A stretch of DNA of 64,000 nt from CADCVQ01 sp038260305 (GTDB lineage Bacteria > Actinomycetota > Thermoleophilia > Solirubrobacterales > Solirubrobacteraceae): contig JBBSNY010000016.1 in NCBI GenBank assembly GCA_038260305.1, forward strand, positions 27,354 through 91,353, written 5' to 3'. The translations under genes were made by a program, and so were the position numbers. The notes below the pieces were generated by a model. The model saw nothing but the letters and a program-made list of their open reading frames with translations, did no database searches and was not told where the DNA came from. Shown here one piece after another: positions 34,349 through 44,475 of the stretch (positions are counted from its first letter, which is position 1; every line of letters starts with the position of its first letter).

Positions 34349-35161
34349 GTGAGCGAGCCTGTCCGCGACGGCGCGAGTCTCGCGGCGCTGCGGGACGCCG
34401 TCCTTGCCTGGTACGACGCTCATGGGCGCGATCTCCCGTGGCGGCGCACGAGCGATCCCTACGCGATCCTCGTCTCTGAGGTCATGGCCCAGCAGACGCA
34501 GATCGCGCGCGTCATCGGCTACTGGGAGCGCTGGATGGCGCGCTGGCCGACGCCGGTTGCGCTCGCGGCCGCCAGCCCGGCGGAGGTGCTCCGCGAGTGG
34601 TCCGGACTCGGCTACAACAGCCGCGCGCTGCGCCTGCGCGAGGCGGCCGCGATCGTCGCCCGCGACGGATGGCCGCCGGACGCCGCGGGCCTTCGCAGCC
34701 TGCCGGGCGTCGGGCCGTACACCGCGGCCGCCGTCGCGTCGTTCGCGTACGGCGAGCCGATCGCAGCCGTCGACACGAACGTGCGCCGCGTCGCGCAGCG
34801 TCTGGGGGTCGACGCGCAGGTGCTGCAGGCGGCGCACCGGCCGGCCGACTGGAACCAGGCGGCGATGGAACTCGGCGCGAGCTTCTGTACCGCTCGCGCG
34901 CCGCGCTGCGATGGCTGCCCGGCCGCAGACTGGTGCCCCTCGCGCGGTCGCGTCGTAACGGTCGCGCCCGTCCGCGGCGCCGGACGCGAGCGCTTCGAGG
35001 ACTCCGAGCGCTGGGTTCGCGGGCGCATCATCGCGTCGCTCGCCGCCGGCGACGGGTTGCCGAGTGCGATCGCGCCAGCCCGTCTGGAGCGGGCGATCGC
35101 TGGCCTCGAGCGCGACGGGCTCGTGCGGCGCGACGGCACCGAGGTGGGACTCCCGCGCTGA
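34349..35161 (+). CDS. mutY: A/G-specific adenine glycosylase, short form
   Basis: Removes adenine opposite 8-oxoguanine. The 270-residue product has RDLPWRRTSDPYAILVSEVMAQQTQ (catalytic Glu in SEVMAQQT), the helix-hairpin-helix LPGVGPYTAAAVASFAYG and AVDTNVRRV (catalytic Asp), and the 4Fe-4S Cys set C-x6-C-x2-C-x5-C (CTARAPRCDGCPAADWC). The C-terminal NUDIX-like 8-oxoG recognition domain is missing; only about 65 residues follow the cluster, ending in a small winged-helix-like segment, as in other actinobacterial short MutY. GTG start. Confidence 0.9.
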   Translation: MSEPVRDGASLAALRDAVLAWYDAHGRDLPWRRTSDPYAILVSEVMAQQTQIARVIGYWERWMARWPTPVALAAASPAEVLREWSGLGYNSRALRLREAAAIVARDGWPPDAAGLRSLPGVGPYTAAAVASFAYGEPIAAVDTNVRRVAQRLGVDAQVLQAAHRPADWNQAAMELGASFCTARAPRCDGCPAADWCPSRGRVVTVAPVRGAGRERFEDSERWVRGRIIASLAAGDGLPSAIAPARLERAIAGLERDGLVRRDGTEVGLPR

Positions 35162-35192
35162 GCCCGCCCCCCGCACGGGGGCATCTCGCCGG

Positions 35193-35214
35193 AGCGGTCC
35201 CTCAGCGGACCGCT
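35193..35214 (+). terminator. Hairpin after mutY
   Basis: AGCGGTCC-CTCAGC-GGACCGCT, an 8-bp perfect stem with a 6-nt loop about 30 nt past the mutY stop, just before the promoter of the next gene. No T run. Confidence 0.6.
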
Positions 35215-35222
35215 GGCCACGG

Positions 35223-35228
35223 TAGTCT
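35223..35228 (+). promoter_or_regulatory. -10 box TAGTCT upstream of the DivIVA-like gene
   Basis: TAGTCT gives a leader of about 35 nt that carries GGAG 6-7 nt before the TTG start, so this gene, unlike many neighbours, has a conventional ribosome binding site. Confidence 0.4.
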
Positions 35229-35269
35229 GGCGGCCCAGCCCGCGAAGCGAAGAACCCACGGAGGTCGCG

Positions 35270-36082
35270 TTGGCCCTCGACCGACAGTCCATCGAGAAAA
35301 AAGACTTCCCCATCGGACGCCGCGGCTACGAGCCGGCGAGCGTCGACGCGCACCTTGCCAAGGTGGCGCGTGAGGTCGAGGCGCTCCAGCGCTCCGGGCG
35401 ATCCGCGCCCGCTTCAGCCGCCGCGCCGCCGCCCCGGGCCGCGGGCCCCGCCCCGGCATCGGCAGGCATCGCCTCGCTGGCCTCGATCGCCAGCGAGCAG
35501 GTACAGGCGATCGTCTCGGCCGCCGAGACGAGCGCCGCCGCGATCGAGTCCGACGCCCGCGCCAACGCCGCGCAGGTCGAGCGCGACGCCGCGGCCGAGG
35601 CTCAGCGCATTCGCGACGACGCGGTCGCGCGCTCGCAGGAGTACGTCGGCAAGGTCCAGGAGGCGACCGCGCTGATGCTCCAGCGCGTCGACGCTATGGA
35701 GTCGGAGCTCGGATTGCTCGTCGACTCGCTGCGCACGGGCGCCAATCGCCTCGGCGCGGACCTGTCGCTGCTGGGCGGCAACATGGGCGAGCTCTACGAG
35801 GCCGCCAGCGGCCCCGGCGACGTACCAGCCGACTACGACGCGGGCGTCGTGCTCGAGGAGATCGACGTCGTCGTCGACGAGGAGGTCGAGATCGACGAGC
35901 CCGCCGACGAGGCGCCGGCCGCGGCCACCGAGGACGACGTCGAGGGCGCGCGCCTGATCGCCCTGAACATGGCGCTCAACGGCCAGACGCGCGAGGAGAC
36001 CGACAAGTACCTCGCCGAGAACTTCGACCTCTCCGACCGCGCCGGCCTGCTCGACGAGGTCTACGCCACCATCGAGGGGTAA
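35270..36082 (+). CDS. DivIVA-domain coiled-coil protein
   Basis: The 270-residue product starts ALDRQSIEKKDFPIGRRGYEPASVDAHLAKVAREVE, the DivIVA N-terminal membrane-curvature domain. An Ala/Pro linker, a coiled coil (SAAAIESDARANAAQVERDAAAEAQRI...) and an acidic Glu/Asp/Val/Ala stretch follow. The end (ARLIALNMALNGQTREETDKYLAENF) resembles the C-terminal motif of actinobacterial DivIVA-like proteins. It probably marks poles or septa. TTG start with a GGAG ribosome site. Confidence 0.85.
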   Translation: MALDRQSIEKKDFPIGRRGYEPASVDAHLAKVAREVEALQRSGRSAPASAAAPPPRAAGPAPASAGIASLASIASEQVQAIVSAAETSAAAIESDARANAAQVERDAAAEAQRIRDDAVARSQEYVGKVQEATALMLQRVDAMESELGLLVDSLRTGANRLGADLSLLGGNMGELYEAASGPGDVPADYDAGVVLEEIDVVVDEEVEIDEPADEAPAAATEDDVEGARLIALNMALNGQTREETDKYLAENFDLSDRAGLLDEVYATIEG

Positions 36083-36092
36083 AGGCCTGGCG

Positions 36093-36182
36093 GACCGCTG
36101 CCGTCGCGCACGGCATCGCTCAGGCAGGCGTCGCGGCGCACGGCATCGCTCAGGCGACCGCCGCCGCGAGCCGCGTCGCTCA
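36093..36182 (-). repeat. Three 30-bp tandem repeats around the MFS stop codon
   Basis: On the minus strand TGAGCGA(C/T)GC recurs with exact 30-bp period at 36182, 36152 and 36122, so the MFS stop codon is followed by two more copies of the stop and surrounding Ala-rich 3' end. This is duplication of a gene 3' end. Confidence 0.75.
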
Positions 36183-37427
36183 GGCTGCCGCCGCGGTGCG
36201 CCGCATCGCCAGCACGCGCTGTGCGGCGAGCGCCGCGAGGCCTAGCGCGATGACGCCGAGGCTGTAGACGACCGCGGTCGGCCGCAGCCCGACCGAGGTG
36301 CTGGCGAACCCCGCGACGACGGCCGGCAGACTGAACGCGAGGTAGGCGATGACGAGGGCGACGGCGAACAGCTCGCCGCGCTCGTCCGGCGCCGCCAGGC
36401 GTGCGAGCGTCCCGAAGGTTCCGAGCGCCGAGGCGCCGAAGCCGACGCCCGCGACGATCGTGCCGGCGGCGGCGAGCCAGGCGATCTCGACCTCGACGCC
36501 GGCGAGCGTCACGACCATGCCGGCGGCGAGCAGGCCCGCGGCGGTTGCGAGGACCCGCTCGATCGGCCAGGCGCGCAGGAAGAATGCCGTCGCCGCGCCG
36601 GTGCCGCACAACAGCGTCACGACGAGCCCGCCGACGAGGTGGCTGTGCAGTCCGAACAGCGTCGCAGCGACCGACGGTCCAAGCGAGAGATACAGGCCGC
36701 CGAGCGCCCAGCTCGCGACGAGAATCGGGACGATCGCGAAGACCTCGGTGCGCAGCCGCGCGGGGATGCCGACGCGCGGGCGCAGCGAGGCGCGAACGCC
36801 GGCGCGACGGGTGGAGGTCTCGGGCATGCGCGCGACGAGCGCGGCCGCTCCGACCATCCCGGCCAGCAGGACGGCGTAGACGAGGTGCGTCGGGGCGGGC
36901 GCGAACTGCACGAGCGCGCCGCAGCCGAGCGCGCCGAAGGCGAGGCCGCCAAGCGGCGCGACGCCGTTGACGAGGCCCGCGCGCGTCGGGGCGTGGGGCG
37001 GGTTGAGGTCGACAAGCGCGGCTCCCAGCGTCGTGAACGCCGCGCCGGTCGCGACGCCCTGGGCGACGCGGGCGATCGCGAGCACGGTGACGTCGCCCGC
37101 CACGATGAACAGGATCAGGGCGACCGACTCGAGCGTGATCGCCGCCGCGAGGACCGGCCGGCGGCCGACGTGATCGGAGAGCGCGCCGAGCACGAGCAGC
37201 GAGCCGAGCAGCCCAATGACATAGACGGCGAACACGACGGTCAACGTCGTCGGGGAGAAGCTCCACTGCTGCTGGTAGACGACATACAGCGGGGAGGGGG
37301 CGCTCGACGCCGCGGCGAAGAGCACGAGGATCGCGGCGATCGCGGCGAACGCCATCGGGTGCGACAGGCGTCCCTGTGAGAGGCGGCGCTGACGGGGTAG
37401 GACGCTGGGGACGGTCGAGATCGACAT
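36180..37427 (-). CDS. MFS transporter, probable drug/metabolite exporter
   Basis: The 415-residue product has twelve hydrophobic segments and the MFS loop 2-3 motif GALSDHVGRRPVL; PSPLYVVYQQQW after helix 1 is common in actinobacterial exporters. The ATG at 37427 is preferred to the upstream GTG because AAGGGAG lies 5 nt before it. It is divergent from a TetR repressor with two operator-like sites between them, so it is probably induced by its own substrate, which is unknown. Confidence 0.88.
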   Translation of the reverse strand: MSISTVPSVLPRQRRLSQGRLSHPMAFAAIAAILVLFAAASSAPSPLYVVYQQQWSFSPTTLTVVFAVYVIGLLGSLLVLGALSDHVGRRPVLAAAITLESVALILFIVAGDVTVLAIARVAQGVATGAAFTTLGAALVDLNPPHAPTRAGLVNGVAPLGGLAFGALGCGALVQFAPAPTHLVYAVLLAGMVGAAALVARMPETSTRRAGVRASLRPRVGIPARLRTEVFAIVPILVASWALGGLYLSLGPSVAATLFGLHSHLVGGLVVTLLCGTGAATAFFLRAWPIERVLATAAGLLAAGMVVTLAGVEVEIAWLAAAGTIVAGVGFGASALGTFGTLARLAAPDERGELFAVALVIAYLAFSLPAVVAGFASTSVGLRPTAVVYSLGVIALGLAALAAQRVLAMRRTAAAA

Positions 37428-37441
37428 GGGCACTCCCTTGA

Positions 37442-37494
37442 TGCAGCGATCGGTGCGTTAGAAGGAATCTAGCACAGACGCAACGATCAGTGCG
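37442..37494. promoter_or_regulatory. Twin operator sites between MFS and TetR genes
   Basis: TGCAGCGATCGGTGCG (37442-37457) and CGCAACGATCAGTGCG (37479-37494) share the form YGCAnnGATCnnTGCG, 37 bp apart. The first covers the MFS transcript start and the second abuts the tetR -10 (GATAAT, 37494-37499). The MFS -10 (TAGATT on the minus strand, 37471-37466) lies between them. Confidence 0.65.
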
Positions 37495-37505
37495 ATAATG
37501 GAACC

Positions 37506-38063
37506 ATGTCCACGACCGTCCCGATCCACACCCGGCCCGGCGGCCGCTCAGCGCGCGTCCGCGCCGCCGTGCATCGCGCCGTCGAGGAGCTACTCGCCGA
37601 GGGCCCGTCGGAGGCCATGACGATCCCGCTCGTCGCCGCTCGTGCCGGCGTGCACCCGACAACCGTCTACCGGCGCTGGGGCTCGCTGGCGGAGCTGCTC
37701 GGCGGGGTCGCCGCGAGCCGCTTCAGCGGCGACATCGTCGTGCCCGACACGGGCACCCTGCGCGGCGACCTCGAGCGCTGGGTCGCCGACGTCGCCACCG
37801 ACCTGACGGACCCCGACGTCCTGGCGCTCATGCGTGCGGCGATCGGGACCGGCGGCCACGACGGCGCGAGCGCCTGCGTCTCCGATCGCCACGCCCAGCT
37901 GACGGCGATGCTCGAGCGCGAGCACATGCGCGGCGGCGACACGCCGGAGCTCGAACGCGTCGCCGACCGGCTGCTCGGGCCGCTGTACTACCGCGCGATC
38001 TTCGTCGGCAGCCCTGGCTCGCCGGACTGGGCGCGCGAGCTCGTCGGCGCCGTCCTGGTCTGA
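37506..38063 (+). CDS. TetR-family transcriptional repressor
   Basis: The 185-residue product has the TetR helix-turn-helix: RVRAAVHRAVEELLAEG, then MTIPLVAARAGVHPTTVYRRWGSLAELL. The C-terminal part is a helical ligand domain (TetR_C_11-like, LLGPLYYRAIF). It probably represses the divergent MFS gene and itself through the paired sites. GATAAT 6 nt before the ATG, with no Shine-Dalgarno sequence, implies a leaderless mRNA. Confidence 0.9.
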   Translation: MSTTVPIHTRPGGRSARVRAAVHRAVEELLAEGPSEAMTIPLVAARAGVHPTTVYRRWGSLAELLGGVAASRFSGDIVVPDTGTLRGDLERWVADVATDLTDPDVLALMRAAIGTGGHDGASACVSDRHAQLTAMLEREHMRGGDTPELERVADRLLGPLYYRAIFVGSPGSPDWARELVGAVLV

Positions 38064-38103
38064 GCCTCAATCCCGCGATGATCGGTGGACGGGCTCGACG
38101 GCG

Positions 38104-38122
38104 TTTCCCGCAACGTGCGGGA
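38104..38122 (+). terminator. Hairpin after tetR
   Basis: TTCCCGCA-ACG-TGCGGGAA, an 8-bp perfect stem with a 3-nt loop, 40 nt past the tetR stop and just before the uvrA promoter. Confidence 0.5.
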
Positions 38123-38134
38123 ACGACCCGATCA

Positions 38135-38159
38135 GAACGTCTGTTCGCCCTTCTACAAT
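38135..38159 (+). promoter_or_regulatory. LexA (SOS) box and -10 of uvrA
   Basis: GAACGTCTGTTC (38135-38146) matches the Gram-positive LexA half sites GAAC-N4-GTTC. The -10 TACAAT (38154-38159) follows 7 nt later and ends 6 nt before the GTG start. LexA bound here would block polymerase, consistent with damage-induced uvrA. Confidence 0.75.
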
Positions 38160-38165
38160 GGCTGA

Positions 38166-41057
<2,892 letters not shown>

Positions 41058-41161
41058 CGCGGCCGGGAAGCCGGCTGCTCCCTGCCGCGGCACGTGCCCT
41101 GTCGCGGGCGGGTGCGAACCAGACGGCGTGGCCCGGCCGGCCAACTCGTGGCGGTTCTCGA

Positions 41162-42340
41162 TCACTTCGCTCGCGCGAGGTCGACGATGCCGAAGCCGTA
41201 AGCGGGGTCGCGACCCGGCGCACCGGCGTCGTCGACCGCCGCGTCGAGCCGCGAGCGGATGTTCGAGGCGGTCGCGGTGGGGTGCGCGCCCCACAGCAGC
41301 GCCGCCGCGGCCGCGACGTGCGGCGTCGCCATGCTCGTGCCGGACTCGCGCACGTAGCCGCCGCCGCGGCGCGTGGAGAGGACGCCGACGCCGGCGGCCG
41401 CGAGCTCGACATCGGCGTTCTCGTTGGAGAACGGTGCGACCGCATCGCTCGGCCCGATCGCCGCGACCGAGACGACCTGCGCGAGTCCCGCCGGGTAGCT
41501 GATCGTCGAGTCGCCGTCGTTGCCGGCGGCGGCGACGATCAGCGAGCCGGTCTTCCCGCCGCGGGCATAGGCGGTCTTCACGGCTTCGGCGATCGTGCGA
41601 GACGACGGGCCGCCGAGGCTCATCGAGATCACCCGCGCGCCCTTGACATGCGCCCAGCGGATGCACGCCGCGATGTCGGCGACCGTTCCCGAGCCGTCGC
41701 CGCCGAGCCCGCGGCAGACCATGAGCGGGGCGCCGAAGGCCACGCCCGCCACGCCCACAGCGTTGCCGGCGATCGCCCCGATCGTGCCGGCGACGTGCGT
41801 GCCATGACCCTCGCCGTCGACGCAGTCGCCGTCTGCGACCTGACCGTTGGCCGCGGCGCCGCAAGCCGCCACGCGACCGACGAGGTCCTCATGCGTGCCG
41901 TCGATGCCGGTGTCGACGATTCCGACCGCCACGCCACCGCCGGAGCGCGGGAACGCGCCCAGCCCGTGACCGGCCCAGAAGGCCGGGGCGCCGATTCGTT
42001 GCACGCCGTAGAGGTCGCCCCACAGTGGGTCGTTCGGCGTCGCGTCTGCGAACGCGTGCAGCTTGAAGTTCGGCTCGGCCCATGACACCCCGCGCGTGCG
42101 GCGCAGCCGCGCGGCTGCGACTGCCGGGTCGCCCTTGACGCGCACGAGTCGCGCACCGGTCCCGGCGACGAGCCCGACGGTCGACGTGACGCCGGCGGCA
42201 GCGAGCTTGCGCTTCGAGGCGGTCTTGGAGCTGCGCACGACGACGGTGCCGTCGGCGACGGCGAGCGGTGGGGTGGCGAGCGCTGCACAGGCCAGGCCGG
42301 CGAGCAGCGCGCCGAGGTGACGATCGGTTTGCGTGGGCAT
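41162..42340 (-). CDS. Secreted subtilisin-like serine protease (S8 family)
   Basis: The 392-residue product has a signal peptide to about residue 29 (LACAALATPPLAVADG), an inhibitor-like propeptide (VVVRSSKTASKRKLAAAGV to FKLHAF), then the catalytic domain with Asp in VGIVDTGIDGTHED, His in GEGHGTHVAGTIGA, the oxyanion Asn in VAAAGNDGDS and Ser in SGTSMATPHVAAAA. It is complete and should be active outside the cell. Several ATCGCGCGA repeats lie just upstream of its start. Confidence 0.92.
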   Translation of the reverse strand: MPTQTDRHLGALLAGLACAALATPPLAVADGTVVVRSSKTASKRKLAAAGVTSTVGLVAGTGARLVRVKGDPAVAAARLRRTRGVSWAEPNFKLHAFADATPNDPLWGDLYGVQRIGAPAFWAGHGLGAFPRSGGGVAVGIVDTGIDGTHEDLVGRVAACGAAANGQVADGDCVDGEGHGTHVAGTIGAIAGNAVGVAGVAFGAPLMVCRGLGGDGSGTVADIAACIRWAHVKGARVISMSLGGPSSRTIAEAVKTAYARGGKTGSLIVAAAGNDGDSTISYPAGLAQVVSVAAIGPSDAVAPFSNENADVELAAAGVGVLSTRRGGGYVRESGTSMATPHVAAAAALLWGAHPTATASNIRSRLDAAVDDAGAPGRDPAYGFGIVDLARAK

Positions 42341-42369
42341 GCCGCCATCGTGCGGCCGGAACGCGCGAG

Positions 42370-42430
42370 ATCGCGCGATCGCGCGAGAGTTGTCACGAGA
42401 TCGCGCGAGCGCTGTCGCGGATCGCGCGTG
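42370..42430. repeat. Four ATCGCGCG repeats upstream of the protease gene
   Basis: ATCGCGCGA starts at 42370, 42378 and 42400, and ATCGCGCGT at 42421. They lie 30-90 bp before the protease start codon, where a multimeric regulator could bind. The 8-bp spacing of the first two is short for helical phasing. Confidence 0.45.
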
Positions 42431-42502
42431 ATTCTCCGCAGAACGGCGCCCCCGGCGCGAGGCCTGGCGGGTGCGCCACGGGGCCGGGGTGCGAGATCAC
42501 GG

Positions 42503-42856
42503 TCAGGCGTGGTGGTGGGCGTGCACGACCGCGTGCCCCTTGCCGCGCGCGAGCAGCCAACGGTTGGCCGGGTAGGCCGCGACACCCGCGACGAACAGCG
42601 CGACGGCGAGCGATGCCCAGAATCCGATCTCGCCGAGCGTCGCGTCCATCGCGCCCGGGATCGCGACGACGATCGCGGTGTCGACGATCTCCATGATCGC
42701 GATCGAGATTGTGTCGGAGGCCAACGCCAGTGGCGCGACGGCCGCGAGCGTCATGCCGGCGCGCAGCAGTGGCAGGCTCGTGAGCGAGTAGCCGAAGGCG
42801 AACGCGAGCACGATCGTCGCGAGGTCGCTCATGCCGACGGCCGTCCCGATGACCAT
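42503..42856 (-). CDS. DUF4396-domain membrane protein
   Basis: The 117-residue product has four hydrophobic segments; ASDTISIAIMEIVDTAIV, PGAMDATLGEIGFWASL and the His-rich end GKGHAVVHAHHHA are typical of DUF4396. Such proteins are often found near copper-handling genes, so a metal role is possible. The start is uncertain: ATG at 42856 is used, with GTG at 42880 and ATG at 42832 as alternatives. A CsoR-like operator lies about 155 bp upstream. Confidence 0.75.
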   Translation of the reverse strand: MVIGTAVGMSDLATIVLAFAFGYSLTSLPLLRAGMTLAAVAPLALASDTISIAIMEIVDTAIVVAIPGAMDATLGEIGFWASLAVALFVAGVAAYPANRWLLARGKGHAVVHAHHHA

Positions 42857-43011
42857 CCCCGGGCGCCTCGCCGATCGCACAGCCTGTCAGGCAGTGCACG
42901 ATCACGCTAGAGGCGAGCGCGTTCAACGACCGATCAGCAGAGGCGGAGGGGGCTGTGAGCGTGTGTGGACATCGCGAGGGGGCTTCGGTCGACCGGCAGC
43001 GAGCGGGTCAA

Positions 43012-43028
43012 ATACCCTAGGGGGGTAT
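43012..43028. promoter_or_regulatory. CsoR-like (copper repressor) operator
   Basis: ATACCCTAGGGGGGTAT reads as ATACC-N7-GGTAT with a G/C run between, close to CsoR/RcnR-type operators of actinobacteria. No csoR gene is in the window. The site may serve the DUF4396 gene on its left or a gene lost from its right. Confidence 0.4.
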
Positions 43029-43054
43029 CTATCTCAGGTCGTCCGCCGGGCTCA

Positions 43055-43162
43055 GTCGACGATCTCGCGCCGCCGGGCCAAGCTGTGGGCACAGAAGTGG
43101 CGCTGCATCGGCGCGGCGCCCTGCCGTGGAACCGCGTGCGCAGCTACTGGCGGCTGTCGTGA
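43055..43162 (+). pseudogene. Decayed copy of the 5' end of the acyltransferase gene at 49180
   Basis: 105 bp (43055-43159) align to 49180-49284 at roughly 80% identity by eye, with one single-base insertion and one single-base deletion that cancel. The pieces read VDDL, then (shifted) RAKLWAQKWRCIG, then ALPWNRVRSYWRL followed by TGA. The intact gene has DDLPRQAKLWAQKWRW and SALPYNRARIHWQL. It is the left flank of the four-gene cassette. From 43163 to 43323 nothing else is recognised. Confidence 0.75.
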
Positions 43163-43323
43163 AGTTCCAGGGGTGATGCTGCGCACAGCGCGCGCGACGG
43201 CGGGTGGAGAAAAACCAGGGCGTGGGCCATGTTGGATCGCGCGGCCATCTCTGCGCAGCCGCCTGCGGTGCGTTATCGTGGGAGTCCGATTCATTCTCCA
43301 ACCTGGGTGTTGCGAGCGACTGC

Positions 43324-44475
43324 ATGCAGAACGAGGATCTGCTGGCGTTGCGAAGAAGATGCGTCCTCGACGGATTGGATCGCGCGCAGACGGTGATTCC
43401 CAAGGTCGCAGAGCTCGACGGAGCGCTTGGAGAGCGGCTAGAGGTGCGCTTCAGGCAACTGGCGACGGAGGTTCGAGCCGGCTTCGACCGCATGCCCGAC
43501 CCGGTAACGACAGCAGCCCTCATCAGGCAGGGTGAGGATCTCATCGGTGAGACGATCGCATTCCTCGGCGGCGCAGCAGCGAGAGGGTACGACCTGGACG
43601 ACGGTGTGACATCGCTTGCGCTGCGGTGGCTGGATCGGCTCAGCGCGGACTCCGGGATACCCAAGGTGGGCGTCGTCATTCCAGCTCCGACTGACTACAC
43701 CGGCATGCTCACGCAGATCATCAGCTTCAAGCTGCCCACCGATGGCCTCTGGGCTCTCCCGGTCGCGGTCCACGAATACGGACACTTCGTCGCGTCAGGA
43801 CTCCAGAACCGAGGCCAGGCGGCTGGGATCCCGGTGACGGTCCTTCCGGTCGAGGGCATCCTGAGTCAGATGGCAGCTGACGCGGATCTGCCTCGGCTGT
43901 ACTGGCACGGCCACGAGATCTTCGCCGACGCGCTCGCGACCGCCGTGACCGGTATCGCTTACACCGAATACTGCTTGCGTTATCGCTTCGATCCCGCTAC
44001 GGCGCATGAGGCGAGCCGAGACGGGACCCACCCCAGTTTCGCGCGGCGCACCCGCATCCAGCTCGCAGTACTCGACGACCTCGCCGCCGAAGACCAACAC
44101 GGACTGCTCGCAGGCGAGGTGGCGCGGATGCGGGAGACCTGGCGCCGGCGACTCGCCGCGGCAGGACAGCCGTCTGAGCCGAGCGCCGACGCGCTGCTGG
44201 ATCCGATCGAGGCCGAGTTTCTGAGGCTCCTGCGCGAGCACCCGAAACTACGCTCGATCCGGTACCGCGACCACGTGATCGCGCGCCAGCTCTCCGAGCC
44301 CGACCGGCCGCTACCGTCGGCGCAGCCCACGGTAGCGCACGTCCTGAATGCAGCGTGGTCCGCTCGCCGGCTCGCCGAGGACGGCGAGGCCGACGACCGC
44401 CAGCGCGAGCGCGACCGCGAGCGGATAGCGACGCAGGCGCGTGCGCAGGTCGAACAGGTGCTGAACGATGCCTGA
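43324..44475 (+). CDS. Zincin-like metallopeptidase, first of two paralogues in the cassette
   Basis: The 383-residue protein has a helical N-terminal half, then GLWALPVAVHEYGHFVASG with HEXXH at residues 150-154 and HEIFADALATAVTG with Glu198 and Asp202. Together these give the gluzincin layout HEXXH...ExxAD, so it is probably an active zinc protease. There is no signal peptide, so it acts in the cytoplasm. I recognise no named family. It overlaps the next gene by 8 nt. Base composition is visibly lower in G+C than the flanks. The ATG at 43324 has only a weak ribosome site. Confidence 0.75.
   Translation: MQNEDLLALRRRCVLDGLDRAQTVIPKVAELDGALGERLEVRFRQLATEVRAGFDRMPDPVTTAALIRQGEDLIGETIAFLGGAAARGYDLDDGVTSLALRWLDRLSADSGIPKVGVVIPAPTDYTGMLTQIISFKLPTDGLWALPVAVHEYGHFVASGLQNRGQAAGIPVTVLPVEGILSQMAADADLPRLYWHGHEIFADALATAVTGIAYTEYCLRYRFDPATAHEASRDGTHPSFARRTRIQLAVLDDLAAEDQHGLLAGEVARMRETWRRRLAAAGQPSEPSADALLDPIEAEFLRLLREHPKLRSIRYRDHVIARQLSEPDRPLPSAQPTVAHVLNAAWSARRLAEDGEADDRQRERDRERIATQARAQVEQVLNDA

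Noticed and set aside
36093..36182. CRISPR-like repeats
   Set aside because: The 30-bp units are contiguous with no spacers and are the tail of an MFS gene.
41097..41502. Plus-strand frame antisense to the subtilase
   Set aside because: Arg-rich shadow with no motif, opposite a complete catalytic triad.
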